The position numbers and the translations under genes were made by a program. A model generated the notes under the pieces. The model had not been told where the DNA came from. It was given only the letters and a program-made list of their open reading frames with translations, and ran no database searches. Positions 1 through 11,830 of a stretch of DNA of 32,722 nucleotides are shown one piece after another (position 1 is the first letter of the stretch; every line of letters begins with the position of its first letter). The stretch spans positions 1 to 32,722 of the forward strand of contig JAPFFF010000188.1 of NCBI GenBank assembly GCA_039105265.1, in the 5' to 3' direction. The stretch is from Tritrichomonas musculus (lineage: Eukaryota > Parabasalia > Tritrichomonadida > Tritrichomonadidae).

Positions 1-45
1 TAAACGGCAGTTCTCGTTGCATTTGATGATTCAACTGCAGTTCTC

Positions 46-65
46 GTTGAATCTGATGATTCAAC
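46..65. other. Representative perfect hairpin in an A-unit
   Basis: In A-units, bases 6-25 form the inverted repeat GTTGAATC-TGAT-GATTCAAC, with an 8-base perfect stem and a 4-base loop. This example is the first A-unit in the window, and the same structure recurs in every unmodified A-unit. C-units have one mismatch, at unit base 10. No function is claimed. The structure could favour slippage or form in RNA if the array is transcribed (inference). Confidence 0.85.
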
Positions 66-563
66 TGCAGTTCTCGTTGAATCTGATGATTCAACTGCAG
101 TTGTCGTTGCATCTGATGATTCAACTGCAGTTCTCGTTGAATCTGATGATTCAACTGCAGTTCTCGTTGCATCTGATGATTCAACTGCAGTTCTCGTTGC
201 ATCTGATGATTCAACTGCAGTTGTCGTTGCATCTGATGATTCAACTGCAGTTCTTGTTTCATCTTATTATTAAACTGCAGTTCTCGTTGAATCTTATTAT
301 TAAACTGCAGTTCTCGTTGAATCTGATGATTCAACTGCAGTTCTCGTTGAATCTGATGATTCAACTGCAGTTCTCGTTGCATCTGATGATTCAACTGCAG
401 TTCTCGTTGCATCTGATGATTCAACTGCAGTTGTCGTTGCATCTGATGATTCAACTGCAGTTCTCGTTGCATCTGATGATTCAACTGCAGTTCTCGTTGA
501 ATCTGATGATTCAACTGCAGTTCTCGTTGCATCTGATGATTCAACTGCAGTTCTTGTTGCATC

Positions 564-573
564 TTAATATTAA
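564..573. other. Representative TTAATATTAA palindrome in a D-unit
   Basis: The D-unit's middle third carries the perfect 10-base AT-only palindrome TTAATATTAA. It recurs in each of the roughly 57 D-units, the first complete one starting at 551. It replaces the A/C-unit hairpin at nearly the same place in the unit, and the D-unit also loses the CTGCAG palindrome (CGGCAG instead). Confidence 0.85.
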
Positions 574-1930
574 ACGGCAGTTCTTGTTGCATCTGATGGT
601 TCAACTGCAGTTCTCGTTGCATCTGATGATTCAACTGCAGTTCTCGTTGCATCTGATGATTCAACTGCAGTTCTCGTTGCATCTGATGATTCAACTGCAG
701 TTCTCGTTGCATCTGATGATTCAACTGCAGTTCTTGTTGCATCTTAATATTAAACGGCAGTTCTCGTTGCATCTGATGATTCAACTGCAGTTCTCGTTGC
801 ATCTGATGATTCAACTGCAGTTCTCGTTGCATCTGATGATTCAACTGCAGTTCTTGTTGCATCTTAATATTAAACGGCAGTTCTTGTTGCATCTGATGGT
901 TCAACTGCAGTTCTCGTTGCATCTGATGATTCAACTGCAGTTCTCGTTGCATCTGATGATTCAACTGCAGTTCTCGTTGCATCTGATGATTCAACTGCAG
1001 TTCTCGTTGCATCTGATGATTCAACTGCAGTTCTCGTTGCATCTGATGATTCAACTGCAGTTCTCGTTGCATCTGATGATTCAACTGCAGTTCTCGTTGA
1101 ATCTGATGATTCAACTGCAGTTGTCGTTGCATCTGATGATTCAACTGCAGTTGTCGTTGCATCTGATGATTCAACTGCAGTTCTCGTTGCATCTGATGAT
1201 TCAACTGCAGTTCTCGTTGAATCTGATGATTCAACTGCAGTTGTCGTTGCATCTGATGATTCAACTGCAGTTCTTGTTGCATCTTAATATTAAACGGCAG
1301 TTCTCGTTGCATCTGATGATTCAACTGCAGTTCTCGTTGCATCTGATGATTCAACTGCAGTTCTCGTTGCATCTGATGATTCAACTGCAGTTCTTGTTGC
1401 ATCTTAATATTAAACGGCAGTTCTTGTTGCATCTGATGGTTCAACTGCAGTTCTCGTTGCATCTGATGATTCAACTGCAGTTCTCGTTGCATCTGATGAT
1501 TCAACTGCAGTTCTCGTTGCATCTGATGATTCAACTGCAGTTCTCGTTGCATCTGATGATTCAACTGCAGTTCTCGTTGCATCTGATGATTCAACTGCAG
1601 TTCTCGTTGCATCTGATGATTCAACTGCAGTTCTCGTTGAATCTGATGATTCAACTGCAGTTCTCGTTGCATCTGATGATTCAACTGCAGTTCTCGTTGC
1701 ATCTGATGATTCAACTGCAGTTGTCGTTGCATCTGATGATTCAACTGCAGTTCTCGTTGAATCTGATGATTCAACTGCAGTTCTCGTTGCATCTGATGAT
1801 TCAACTGCAGTTCTCGTTGCATCTGATGATTCAACTGCAGTTGTCGTTGCATCTGATGATTCAACTGCAGTTCTCGTTGAATCTGATGGTTCAACTGCAG
1901 TTCTCGTTGAATCTGATGATTCAACTGCAG

Positions 1931-3970
1931 TTCTTATTTCATCTGATGATTCAACTGCAGTTCTCGTTGCATCTGATGATTCAACTGCAGTTCTCGTTGA
2001 ATCTGATGATTCAACTGCAGTTGTCGTTGCATCTGATGATTCAACTGCAGTTCTCGTTGCATCTGATGATTCAACTGCAGTTCTCGTTGCATCTGATGAT
2101 TCAACTGCAGTTCTCGTTGCATCTGATGATTCAACTGCAGTTCTCGTTGCATCTGATGATTCAACTGCAGTTCTCGTTGAATCTGATGATTCAACTGCAG
2201 TTCTCGTTGCATCTGATGATTCAACTGCAGTTCTCGTTGCATCTGATGATTCAACTGCAGTTCTCGTTGCATCTGATGATTCAACTGCAGTTCTCGTTGA
2301 ATCTGATGATTCAACTGCAGTTGTCGTTGCATCTGATGATTCAACTGCAGTTCTTGTTGCATCTTAATATTAAACGGCAGTTCTCGTTGCATCTGATGAT
2401 TCAACTGCAGTTCTCGTTGCATCTGATGATTCAACTGCAGTTCTCGTTGCATCTGATGATTCAACTGCAGTTCTCGTTGCATCTGATGATTCAACTGCAG
2501 TTCTCGTTGAATCTGATGATTCAACTGCAGTTCTCGTTGCATCTGATGATTCAACTGCAGTTCTCGTTGCATCTGATGATTCAACTGCAGTTCTCGTTGC
2601 ATCTGATGATTCAACTGCAGTTCTCGTTGAATCTGATGATTCAACTGCAGTTGTCGTTGCATCTGATGATTCAACTGCAGTTCTTGTTGCATCTTAATAT
2701 TAAACGGCAGTTCTCGTTGCATTTGATGATTCAACTGCAGTTCTCGTTGAATCTGATGATTCAACTGCAGTTCTCGTTGAATCTGATGATTCAACTGCAG
2801 TTGTCGTTGCATCTGATGATTCAACTGCAGTTCTTGTTGCATCTTAATATTAAACGGCAGTTCTCGTTGCATTTGATGATTCAACTGCAGTTCTCGTTGA
2901 ATCTGATGATTCAACTGCAGTTGTCGTTGCATCTGATGATTCAACTGCAGTTCTCGTTGCATCTGATGATTCAACTGCAGTTCTCGTTGCATCTGATGAT
3001 TCAACTGCAGTTCTCGTTGAATCTGATGATTCAACTGCAGTTCTCGTTGCATCTGATGATTCAACTGCAGTTCTCGTTGCATCTGATGATTCAACTGCAG
3101 TTGTCGTTGCATCTGATGATTCAACTGCAGTTCTTGTTTCATCTTATTATTAAACTGCAGTTCTCGTTGAATCTTATTATTAAACTGCAGTTCTCGTTGA
3201 ATCTGATGATTCAACTGCAGTTCTCGTTGAATCTGATGATTCAACTGCAGTTCTCGTTGCATCTGATGATTCAACTGCAGTTCTCGTTGCATCTGATGAT
3301 TCAACTGCAGTTGTCGTTGCATCTGATGATTCAACTGCAGTTCTCGTTGCATCTGATGATTCAACTGCAGTTCTCGTTGAATCTGATGATTCAACTGCAG
3401 TTCTCGTTGCATCTGATGATTCAACTGCAGTTCTTGTTGCATCTTAATATTAAACGGCAGTTCTTGTTGCATCTGATGGTTCAACTGCAGTTCTCGTTGC
3501 ATCTGATGATTCAACTGCAGTTCTCGTTGCATCTGATGATTCAACTGCAGTTCTCGTTGCATCTGATGATTCAACTGCAGTTCTCGTTGCATCTGATGAT
3601 TCAACTGCAGTTCTCGTTGCATCTGATGATTCAACTGCAGTTCTCGTTGCATCTGATGATTCAACTGCAGTTCTCGTTGAATCTGATGATTCAACTGCAG
3701 TTCTCGTTGCATCTGATGATTCAACTGCAGTTCTCGTTGCATCTGATGATTCAACTGCAGTTGTCGTTGCATCTGATGATTCAACTGCAGTTCTCGTTGA
3801 ATCTGATGATTCAACTGCAGTTCTCGTTGCATCTGATGATTCAACTGCAGTTCTCGTTGCATCTGATGATTCAACTGCAGTTGTCGTTGCATCTGATGAT
3901 TCAACTGCAGTTCTCGTTGAATCTGATGGTTCAACTGCAGTTCTCGTTGAATCTGATGATTCAACTGCAG
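1931..3970. repeat. Segment 1: 68-unit D-class higher-order repeat
   Basis: It opens with a J-unit (TTCTTATTTC at 1931). D-units lie at 2351, 2681, 2831 and 3431, an E-F pair at 3131-3190, and an 840-base core runs from 3131 to the next J at 3971. It corresponds to the 66-unit segments at 11831 and 22361 but has two extra C-units around 2941-3000. The register to 11831-13810 is offset 9,900 bases before this insertion and 9,840 after it. Confidence 0.9.
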
Positions 3971-4990
3971 TTCTTATTTCATCTGATGATTCAACTGCAG
4001 TTCTCGTTGCATCTGATGATTCAACTGCAGTTCTCGTTGAATCTGATGATTCAACTGCAGTTCTCGTTGCATCTGATGATTCAACTGCAGTTCTCGTTGC
4101 ATCTGATGATTCAACTGCAGTTGTCGTTGCATCTGATGATTCAACTGCAGTTCTTGTTTCATCTTATTATTAAACTTCAGTTCTCGTTGAATCTGATGAT
4201 TCAACTGCAGTTCTCGTTGCATCTGATGATTCAACTGCAGTTCTCGTTGCATCTGATGATTCAACTGCAGTTCTCGTTGCATCTGATGATTCAACTGCAG
4301 TTCTCGTTGAATCTGATGATTCAACTGCAGTTGTCGTTGCATCTGATGATTCAACTGCAGTTCTCGTTGAATCTGATGATTCAACTGCAGTTCTTGTTTC
4401 ATCTTATTATTAAACTGCAGTTCTCGTTGAATCTTATGATTAAACTGCAGTTCTTTTTGAATCTTATTATTAAACTACAGTTCTCGTTGCATCTGATGAT
4501 TCAACTGCAGTTCTCGTTGCATCTGATGATTCAACTGCAGTTCTCGTTGCATCTGATGATTCAACTGCAGTTCTCGTTGCATCTGATGATTCAACTGCAG
4601 TTCTCGTTGCATCTGATGATTCAACTGCAGTTCTCGTTGCATCTGATGATTCAACTGCAGTTCTCGTTGCATCTGATGATTCAACTGCAGTTCTCGTTGA
4701 ATCTGATGATTCAACTGCAGTTCTCGTTGCATCTGATGATTCAACTGCAGTTCTCGTTGCATCTGATGATTCAACTGCAGTTGTCGTTGCATCTGATGAT
4801 TCAACTGCAGTTCTCGTTGAATCTGATGATTCAACTGCAGTTCTCGTTGCATCTGATGATTCAACTGCAGTTCTCGTTGCATCTGATGATTCAACTGCAG
4901 TTGTCGTTGCATCTGATGATTCAACTGCAGTTCTCGTTGAATCTGATGGTTCAACTGCAGTTCTCGTTGAATCTGATGATTCAACTGCAG
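3971..4990. repeat. Segment 2: 34-unit M-class higher-order repeat
   Basis: It begins with J at 3971. The M-unit (ending CTTCAG) lies at 4151-4180, and the AT-rich E-L-K triplet at 4391-4480, the last unit ending CTACAG. Seven C-units follow, then an A/C/G-unit pattern ending I-A before J at 4991. The same 1,020-base segment recurs at 7961, 24341 and 28851, and I found no difference in the translated parts compared. This segment has no D-units. Confidence 0.92.
4391..4480. repeat. AT-rich E-L-K triplet, first of five copies
   Basis: Three consecutive divergent units. The first has middle block ATCTTATTAT. The second has ATCTTATGAT. The third begins TTCTTTTTGA and ends CTACAG. Four further copies lie at 8381-8470, 19631-19720, 24761-24850 and 29271-29360, always inside M-class segments and always 420 bases after J. 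The K-unit is the only form with a run of five T in the first third. The L-unit keeps the consensus TGAT step, so it looks intermediate between A- and F-units (inference). Confidence 0.93.
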
Positions 4991-7960
4991 TTCTTATTTC
5001 ATCTGATGATTCAACTGCAGTTCTCGTTGCATCTGATGATTCAACTGCAGTTCTCGTTGAATCTGATGATTCAACTGCAGTTGTCGTTGCATCTGATGAT
5101 TCAACTGCAGTTCTCGTTGCATCTGATGATTCAACTGCAGTTCTCGTTGCATCTGATGATTCAACTGCAGTTCTCGTTGCATCTGATGATTCAACTGCAG
5201 TTCTCGTTGCATCTGATGATTCAACTGCAGTTCTCGTTGAATCTGATGATTCAACTGCAGTTCTCGTTGCATCTGATGATTCAACTGCAGTTCTCGTTGC
5301 ATCTGATGATTCAACTGCAGTTCTCGTTGCATCTGATGATTCAACTGCAGTTCTCGTTGAATCTGATGATTCAACTGCAGTTGTCGTTGCATCTGATGAT
5401 TCAACTGCAGTTCTTGTTGCATCTTAATATTAAACGGCAGTTCTCGTTGCATCTGATGATTCAACTGCAGTTCTCGTTGCATCTGATGATTCAACTGCAG
5501 TTCTCGTTGCATCTGATGATTCAACTGCAGTTCTCGTTGCATCTGATGATTCAACTGCAGTTCTCGTTGCATCTGATGATTCAACTGCAGTTCTCGTTGC
5601 ATCTGATGATTCAACTGCAGTTCTCGTTGCATCTGATGATTCAACTGCAGTTCTCGTTGCATCTGATGATTCAACTGCAGTTCTCGTTGAATCTGATGAT
5701 TCAACTGCAGTTGTCGTTGCATCTGATGATTCAACTGCAGTTCTTGTTGCATCTTAATATTAAACGGCAGTTCTCGTTGCATTTGATGATTCAACTGCAA
5801 TTCTCGTTGAATCTGATGATTCAACTGCAGTTCTCGTTGAATCTGATGATTCAACTGCAGTTGTCGTTGCATCTGATGATTCAACTGCAGTTCTTGTTGC
5901 ATCTTAATATTAAACGGCAGTTCTCGTTGCATTTGATGATTCAACTGCAGTTCTCGTTGAATCTGATGATTCAACTGCAGTTCTCGTTGAATCTGATGAT
6001 TCAACTGCAGTTGTCGTTGCATCTGATGATTCAACTGCAGTTCTCGTTGAATCTGATGATTCAACTGCAGTTCTCGTTGCATCTGATGATTCAACTGCAG
6101 TTCTCGTTGCATCTGATGATTCAACTGCAGTTGTCGTTGCATCTGATGATTCAACTGCAGTTCTTGTTTCATCTTATTATTAAACTGCAGTTCTCGTTGA
6201 ATCTTATTATTAAACTGCAGTTCTCGTTGAATCTGATGATTCAACTGCAGTTCTCGTTGAATCTGATGATTCAACTGCAGTTCTCGTTGCATCTGATGAT
6301 TCAACTGCAGTTCTCGTTGCATCTGATGATTCAACTGCAGTTGTCGTTGCATCTGATGATTCAACTGCAGTTCTCGTTGCATCTGATGATTCAACTGCAG
6401 TTCTCGTTGAATCTGATGATTCAACTGCAGTTCTCGTTGCATCTGATGATTCAACTGCAGTTCTTGTTGCATCTTAATATTAAACGGCAGTTCTTGTTGC
6501 ATCTGATGGTTCAACTGCAGTTCTCGTTGCATCTGATGATTCAACTGCAGTTCTCGTTGCATCTGATGATTCAACTGCAGTTCTCGTTGCATCTGATGAT
6601 TCAACTGCAGTTCTCGTTGCATCTGATGATTCAACTGCAGTTCTCGTTGCATCTGATGATTCAACTGCAGTTCTCGTTGCATCTGATGATTCAACTGCAG
6701 TTCTCGTTGAATCTGATGATTCAACTGCAGTTCTCGTTGCATCTGATGATTCAACTGCAGTTCTCGTTGCATCTGATGATTCAACTGCAGTTGTCGTTGC
6801 ATCTGATGATTCAACTGCAGTTCTCGTTGCATCTGATGATTCAACTGCAGTTCTCGTTGCATCTGATGATTCAACTGCAGTTCTCGTTGAATCTGATGAT
6901 TCAACTGCAGTTCTCGTTGAATCTGATGATTCAACTGCAGTTGTCGTTGCATCTGATGATTCAACTGCAGTTCTCGTTGAATCTGATGATTCAACTGCAG
7001 TTCTCGTTGCATCTGATGATTCAACTGCAGTTCTCGTTGCATCTGATGATTCAACTGCAGTTGTCGTTGCATCTGATGATTCAACTGCAGTTCTTGTTTC
7101 ATCTTATTATTAAACTGCAGTTCTCGTTGAATCTTATTATTAAACTGCAGTTCTCGTTGAATCTGATGATTCAACTGCAGTTCTCGTTGAATCTGATGAT
7201 TCAACTGCAGTTCTCGTTGCATCTGATGATTCAACTGCAGTTCTCGTTGCATCTGATGATTCAACTGCAGTTGTCGTTGCATCTGATGATTCAACTGCAG
7301 TTGTCGTTGCATCTGATGATTCAACTGCAGTTCTCGTTGCATCTGATGATTCAACTGCAGTTCTCGTTGAATCTGATGATTCAACTGCAGTTCTCGTTGC
7401 ATCTGATGATTCAACTGCAGTTCTTGTTGCATCTTAATATTAAACGGCAGTTCTTGTTGCATCTGATGGTTCAACTGCAGTTCTCGTTGCATCTGATGAT
7501 TCAACTGCAGTTCTCGTTGCATCTGATGATTCAACTGCAGTTCTCGTTGCATCTGATGATTCAACTGCAGTTCTCGTTGCATCTGATGATTCAACTGCAG
7601 TTCTCGTTGCATCTGATGATTCAACTGCAGTTCTCGTTGCATCTGATGATTCAACTGCAGTTCTCGTTGAATCTGATGATTCAACTGCAGTTCTCGTTGC
7701 ATCTGATGATTCAACTGCAGTTCTCGTTGCATCTGATGATTCAACTGCAGTTGTCGTTGCATCTGATGATTCAACTGCAGTTCTCGTTGAATCTGATGAT
7801 TCAACTGCAGTTCTCGTTGCATCTGATGATTCAACTGCAGTTCTCGTTGCATCTGATGATTCAACTGCAGTTGTCGTTGCATCTGATGATTCAACTGCAG
7901 TTCTCGTTGAATCTGATGGTTCAACTGCAGTTCTCGTTGAATCTGATGATTCAACTGCAG
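4991..7960. repeat. Segment 3: 99-unit D-class higher-order repeat
   Basis: J lies at 4991, D-units at 5411, 5741, 5891, 6461 and 7421, the N-unit (ending CTGCAA) at 5771-5800, and E-F pairs at 6161-6220 and 7091-7150. The block between the first two D-units holds eight consecutive C-units, where the segments at 1931, 8981, 11831, 22361 and 29871 have an A-unit in fifth place. The final core is 870 rather than 840 bases because two G-units occur in a row at 7271 and 7301. The repeated E-F and D-H pattern suggests that two core modules were joined by unequal exchange near 6911 (inference). Confidence 0.88.
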
Positions 7961-8980
7961 TTCTTATTTCATCTGATGATTCAACTGCAGTTCTCGTTGC
8001 ATCTGATGATTCAACTGCAGTTCTCGTTGAATCTGATGATTCAACTGCAGTTCTCGTTGCATCTGATGATTCAACTGCAGTTCTCGTTGCATCTGATGAT
8101 TCAACTGCAGTTGTCGTTGCATCTGATGATTCAACTGCAGTTCTTGTTTCATCTTATTATTAAACTTCAGTTCTCGTTGAATCTGATGATTCAACTGCAG
8201 TTCTCGTTGCATCTGATGATTCAACTGCAGTTCTCGTTGCATCTGATGATTCAACTGCAGTTCTCGTTGCATCTGATGATTCAACTGCAGTTCTCGTTGA
8301 ATCTGATGATTCAACTGCAGTTGTCGTTGCATCTGATGATTCAACTGCAGTTCTCGTTGAATCTGATGATTCAACTGCAGTTCTTGTTTCATCTTATTAT
8401 TAAACTGCAGTTCTCGTTGAATCTTATGATTAAACTGCAGTTCTTTTTGAATCTTATTATTAAACTACAGTTCTCGTTGCATCTGATGATTCAACTGCAG
8501 TTCTCGTTGCATCTGATGATTCAACTGCAGTTCTCGTTGCATCTGATGATTCAACTGCAGTTCTCGTTGCATCTGATGATTCAACTGCAGTTCTCGTTGC
8601 ATCTGATGATTCAACTGCAGTTCTCGTTGCATCTGATGATTCAACTGCAGTTCTCGTTGCATCTGATGATTCAACTGCAGTTCTCGTTGAATCTGATGAT
8701 TCAACTGCAGTTCTCGTTGCATCTGATGATTCAACTGCAGTTCTCGTTGCATCTGATGATTCAACTGCAGTTGTCGTTGCATCTGATGATTCAACTGCAG
8801 TTCTCGTTGAATCTGATGATTCAACTGCAGTTCTCGTTGCATCTGATGATTCAACTGCAGTTCTCGTTGCATCTGATGATTCAACTGCAGTTGTCGTTGC
8901 ATCTGATGATTCAACTGCAGTTCTCGTTGAATCTGATGGTTCAACTGCAGTTCTCGTTGAATCTGATGATTCAACTGCAG
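7961..8980. repeat. Segment 4: 34-unit M-class higher-order repeat
   Basis: This copy of the 1,020-base M-class segment has J at 7961, the M-unit at 8141-8170 and the E-L-K triplet at 8381-8470. It lies exactly 3,990 bases after the segment at 3971, so the pair M-class plus D-class behaves locally as a roughly 3.9-4.0 kb higher-order unit. Confidence 0.92.
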
Positions 8981-11830
8981 TTCTTATTTCATCTGATGAT
9001 TCAACTGCAGTTCTCGTTGCATCTGATGATTCAACTGCAGTTCTCGTTGAATCTGATGATTCAACTGCAGTTGTCGTTGCATCTGATGATTCAACTGCAG
9101 TTCTCGTTGCATCTGATGATTCAACTGCAGTTGTCGTTGCATCTGATGATTCAACTGCAGTTCTCGTTGCATCTGATGATTCAACTGCAGTTCTCGTTGC
9201 ATCTGATGATTCAACTGCAGTTCTCGTTGAATCTGATGATTCAACTGCAGTTCTCGTTGCATCTGATGATTCAACTGCAGTTCTCGTTGCATCTGATGAT
9301 TCAACTGCAGTTCTCGTTGCATCTGATGATTCAACTGCAGTTCTCGTTGAATCTGATGATTCAACTGCAGTTGTCGTTGCATCTGATGATTCAACTGCAG
9401 TTCTTGTTGCATCTTAATATTAAACGGCAGTTCTCGTTGCATCTGATGATTCAACTGCAGTTCTCGTTGCATCTGATGATTCAACTGCAGTTCTCGTTGC
9501 ATCTGATGATTCAACTGCAGTTCTCGTTGCATCTGATGATTCAACTGCAGTTCTCGTTGAATCTGATGATTCAACTGCAGTTCTCGTTGCATCTGATGAT
9601 TCAACTGCAGTTCTCGTTGCATCTGATGATTCAACTGCAGTTCTCGTTGCATCTGATGATTCAACTGCAGTTCTCGTTGAATCTGATGATTCAACTGCAG
9701 TTGTCGTTGCATCTGATGATTCAACTGCAGTTCTTGTTGCATCTTAATATTAAACGGCAGTTCTCGTTGCATTTGATGATTCAACTGCAATTCTCGTTGA
9801 ATCTGATGATTCAACTGCAGTTCTCGTTGAATCTGATGATTCAACTGCAGTTGTCGTTGCATCTGATGATTCAACTGCAGTTCTTGTTGCATCTTAATAT
9901 TAAACGGCAGTTCTCGTTGCATTTGATGATTCAACTGCAGTTCTCGTTGAATCTGATGATTCAACTGCAGTTCTCGTTGAATCTGATGATTCAACTGCAG
10001 TTGTCGTTGCATCTGATGATTCAACTGCAGTTCTCGTTGAATCTGATGATTCAACTGCAGTTCTCGTTGCATCTGATGATTCAACTGCAGTTCTCGTTGC
10101 ATCTGATGATTCAACTGCAGTTGTCGTTGCATCTGATGATTCAACTGCAGTTCTTGTTTCATCTTATTATTAAACTGCAGTTCTCGTTGAATCTTATTAT
10201 TAAACTGCAGTTCTCGTTGAATCTGATGATTCAACTGCAGTTCTCGTTGAATCTGATGATTCAACTGCAGTTCTCGTTGCATCTGATGATTCAACTGCAG
10301 TTCTCGTTGCATCTGATGATTCAACTGCAGTTGTCGTTGCATCTGATGATTCAACTGCAGTTCTCGTTGCATCTGATGATTCAACTGCAGTTCTCGTTGA
10401 ATCTGATGATTCAACTGCAGTTCTCGTTGCATCTGATGATTCAACTGCAGTTCTTGTTGCATCTTAATATTAAACGGCAGTTCTTGTTGCATCTGATGGT
10501 TCAACTGCAGTTCTCGTTGCATCTGATGATTCAACTGCAGTTCTCGTTGCATCTGATGATTCAACTGCAGTTCTCGTTGCATCTGATGATTCAACTGCAG
10601 TTCTCGTTGCATCTGATGATTCAACTGCAGTTCTTGTTGCATCTTAATATTAAACGGCAGTTCTCGTTGCATCTGATGATTCAACTGCAGTTCTCGTTGC
10701 ATCTGATGATTCAACTGCAGTTCTCGTTGCATCTGATGATTCAACTGCAGTTCTTGTTGCATCTTAATATTAAACGGCAGTTCTTGTTGCATCTGATGGT
10801 TCAACTGCAGTTCTCGTTGCATCTGATGATTCAACTGCAGTTCTCGTTGCATCTGATGATTCAACTGCAGTTCTCGTTGCATCTGATGATTCAACTGCAG
10901 TTCTCGTTGCATCTGATGATTCAACTGCAGTTCTCGTTGCATCTGATGATTCAACTGCAGTTCTCGTTGCATCTGATGATTCAACTGCAGTTCTCGTTGA
11001 ATCTGATGATTCAACTGCAGTTGTCGTTGCATCTGATGATTCAACTGCAGTTGTCGTTGCATCTGATGATTCAACTGCAGTTCTCGTTGCATCTGATGAT
11101 TCAACTGCAGTTCTCGTTGAATCTGATGATTCAACTGCAGTTGTCGTTGCATCTGATGATTCAACTGCAGTTCTTGTTGCATCTTAATATTAAACGGCAG
11201 TTCTCGTTGCATCTGATGATTCAACTGCAGTTCTCGTTGCATCTGATGATTCAACTGCAGTTCTCGTTGCATCTGATGATTCAACTGCAGTTCTTGTTGC
11301 ATCTTAATATTAAACGGCAGTTCTTGTTGCATCTGATGGTTCAACTGCAGTTCTCGTTGCATCTGATGATTCAACTGCAGTTCTCGTTGCATCTGATGAT
11401 TCAACTGCAGTTCTCGTTGCATCTGATGATTCAACTGCAGTTCTCGTTGCATCTGATGATTCAACTGCAGTTCTCGTTGCATCTGATGATTCAACTGCAG
11501 TTCTCGTTGCATCTGATGATTCAACTGCAGTTCTCGTTGAATCTGATGATTCAACTGCAGTTCTCGTTGCATCTGATGATTCAACTGCAGTTCTCGTTGC
11601 ATCTGATGATTCAACTGCAGTTGTCGTTGCATCTGATGATTCAACTGCAGTTCTCGTTGAATCTGATGATTCAACTGCAGTTCTCGTTGCATCTGATGAT
11701 TCAACTGCAGTTCTCGTTGCATCTGATGATTCAACTGCAGTTGTCGTTGCATCTGATGATTCAACTGCAGTTCTCGTTGAATCTGATGGTTCAACTGCAG
11801 TTCTCGTTGAATCTGATGATTCAACTGCAG
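8981..11830. repeat. Segment 5: 95-unit D-class higher-order repeat
   Basis: J lies at 8981 and an extra G-unit at 9131. D-units lie at 9401, 9731, 9881, 10451, 10631, 10751, 11171 and 11291, the N-unit at 9761-9790 and an E-F pair at 10151-10210. The D-C-C-C-D-H motif appears twice (from 10631 and from 11171), which lengthens the E-F to J distance to 1,680 bases. It has a near-perfect counterpart at 29871-32720; the G-unit at 9131, a C-unit at 30021, is the only difference I found. Confidence 0.92.

Larger units (their letters stand above)
1..1930. repeat. Segment 0: tail of a 95-unit D-class higher-order repeat
   Basis: This partial segment runs from the window edge to the first J-unit. 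It contains an E-F pair at 251-310, D-units at 551, 731, 851, 1271 and 1391, and H-units (TTCTTGTTGC followed by ATCTGATGGT) directly after the D-units at 551, 851 and 1391. It ends with the I-unit at 1871 and an A-unit before J at 1931. Unit order and sequence match 9901-11830, and also 30791-32720, throughout the parts compared. The distance from E-F to the next J is 1,680 bases, twice the usual 840-base core, because 28 extra units with repeated D-C-C-C-D-H motifs lie in the middle. Confidence 0.9.
7961..11830. repeat. 3,870-bp duplicated block, copy 1
   Basis: It spans the 34-unit M-class and 95-unit D-class segments. All landmark units reappear in 28851-32720 at a constant offset of 20,890 bases, including the N-unit (9761 and 30651) and the E-L-K triplet (8381 and 29271). 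The only difference I found by eye is the G-unit at 9131 against a C-unit at 30021. Other single-base differences could have been missed. Confidence 0.88.

Noticed and set aside
564-573. TTAATATTAA in D-units as a TATA-like promoter element
   Set aside because: It is AT-rich by composition only. No initiator, spacing or downstream gene supports a promoter.
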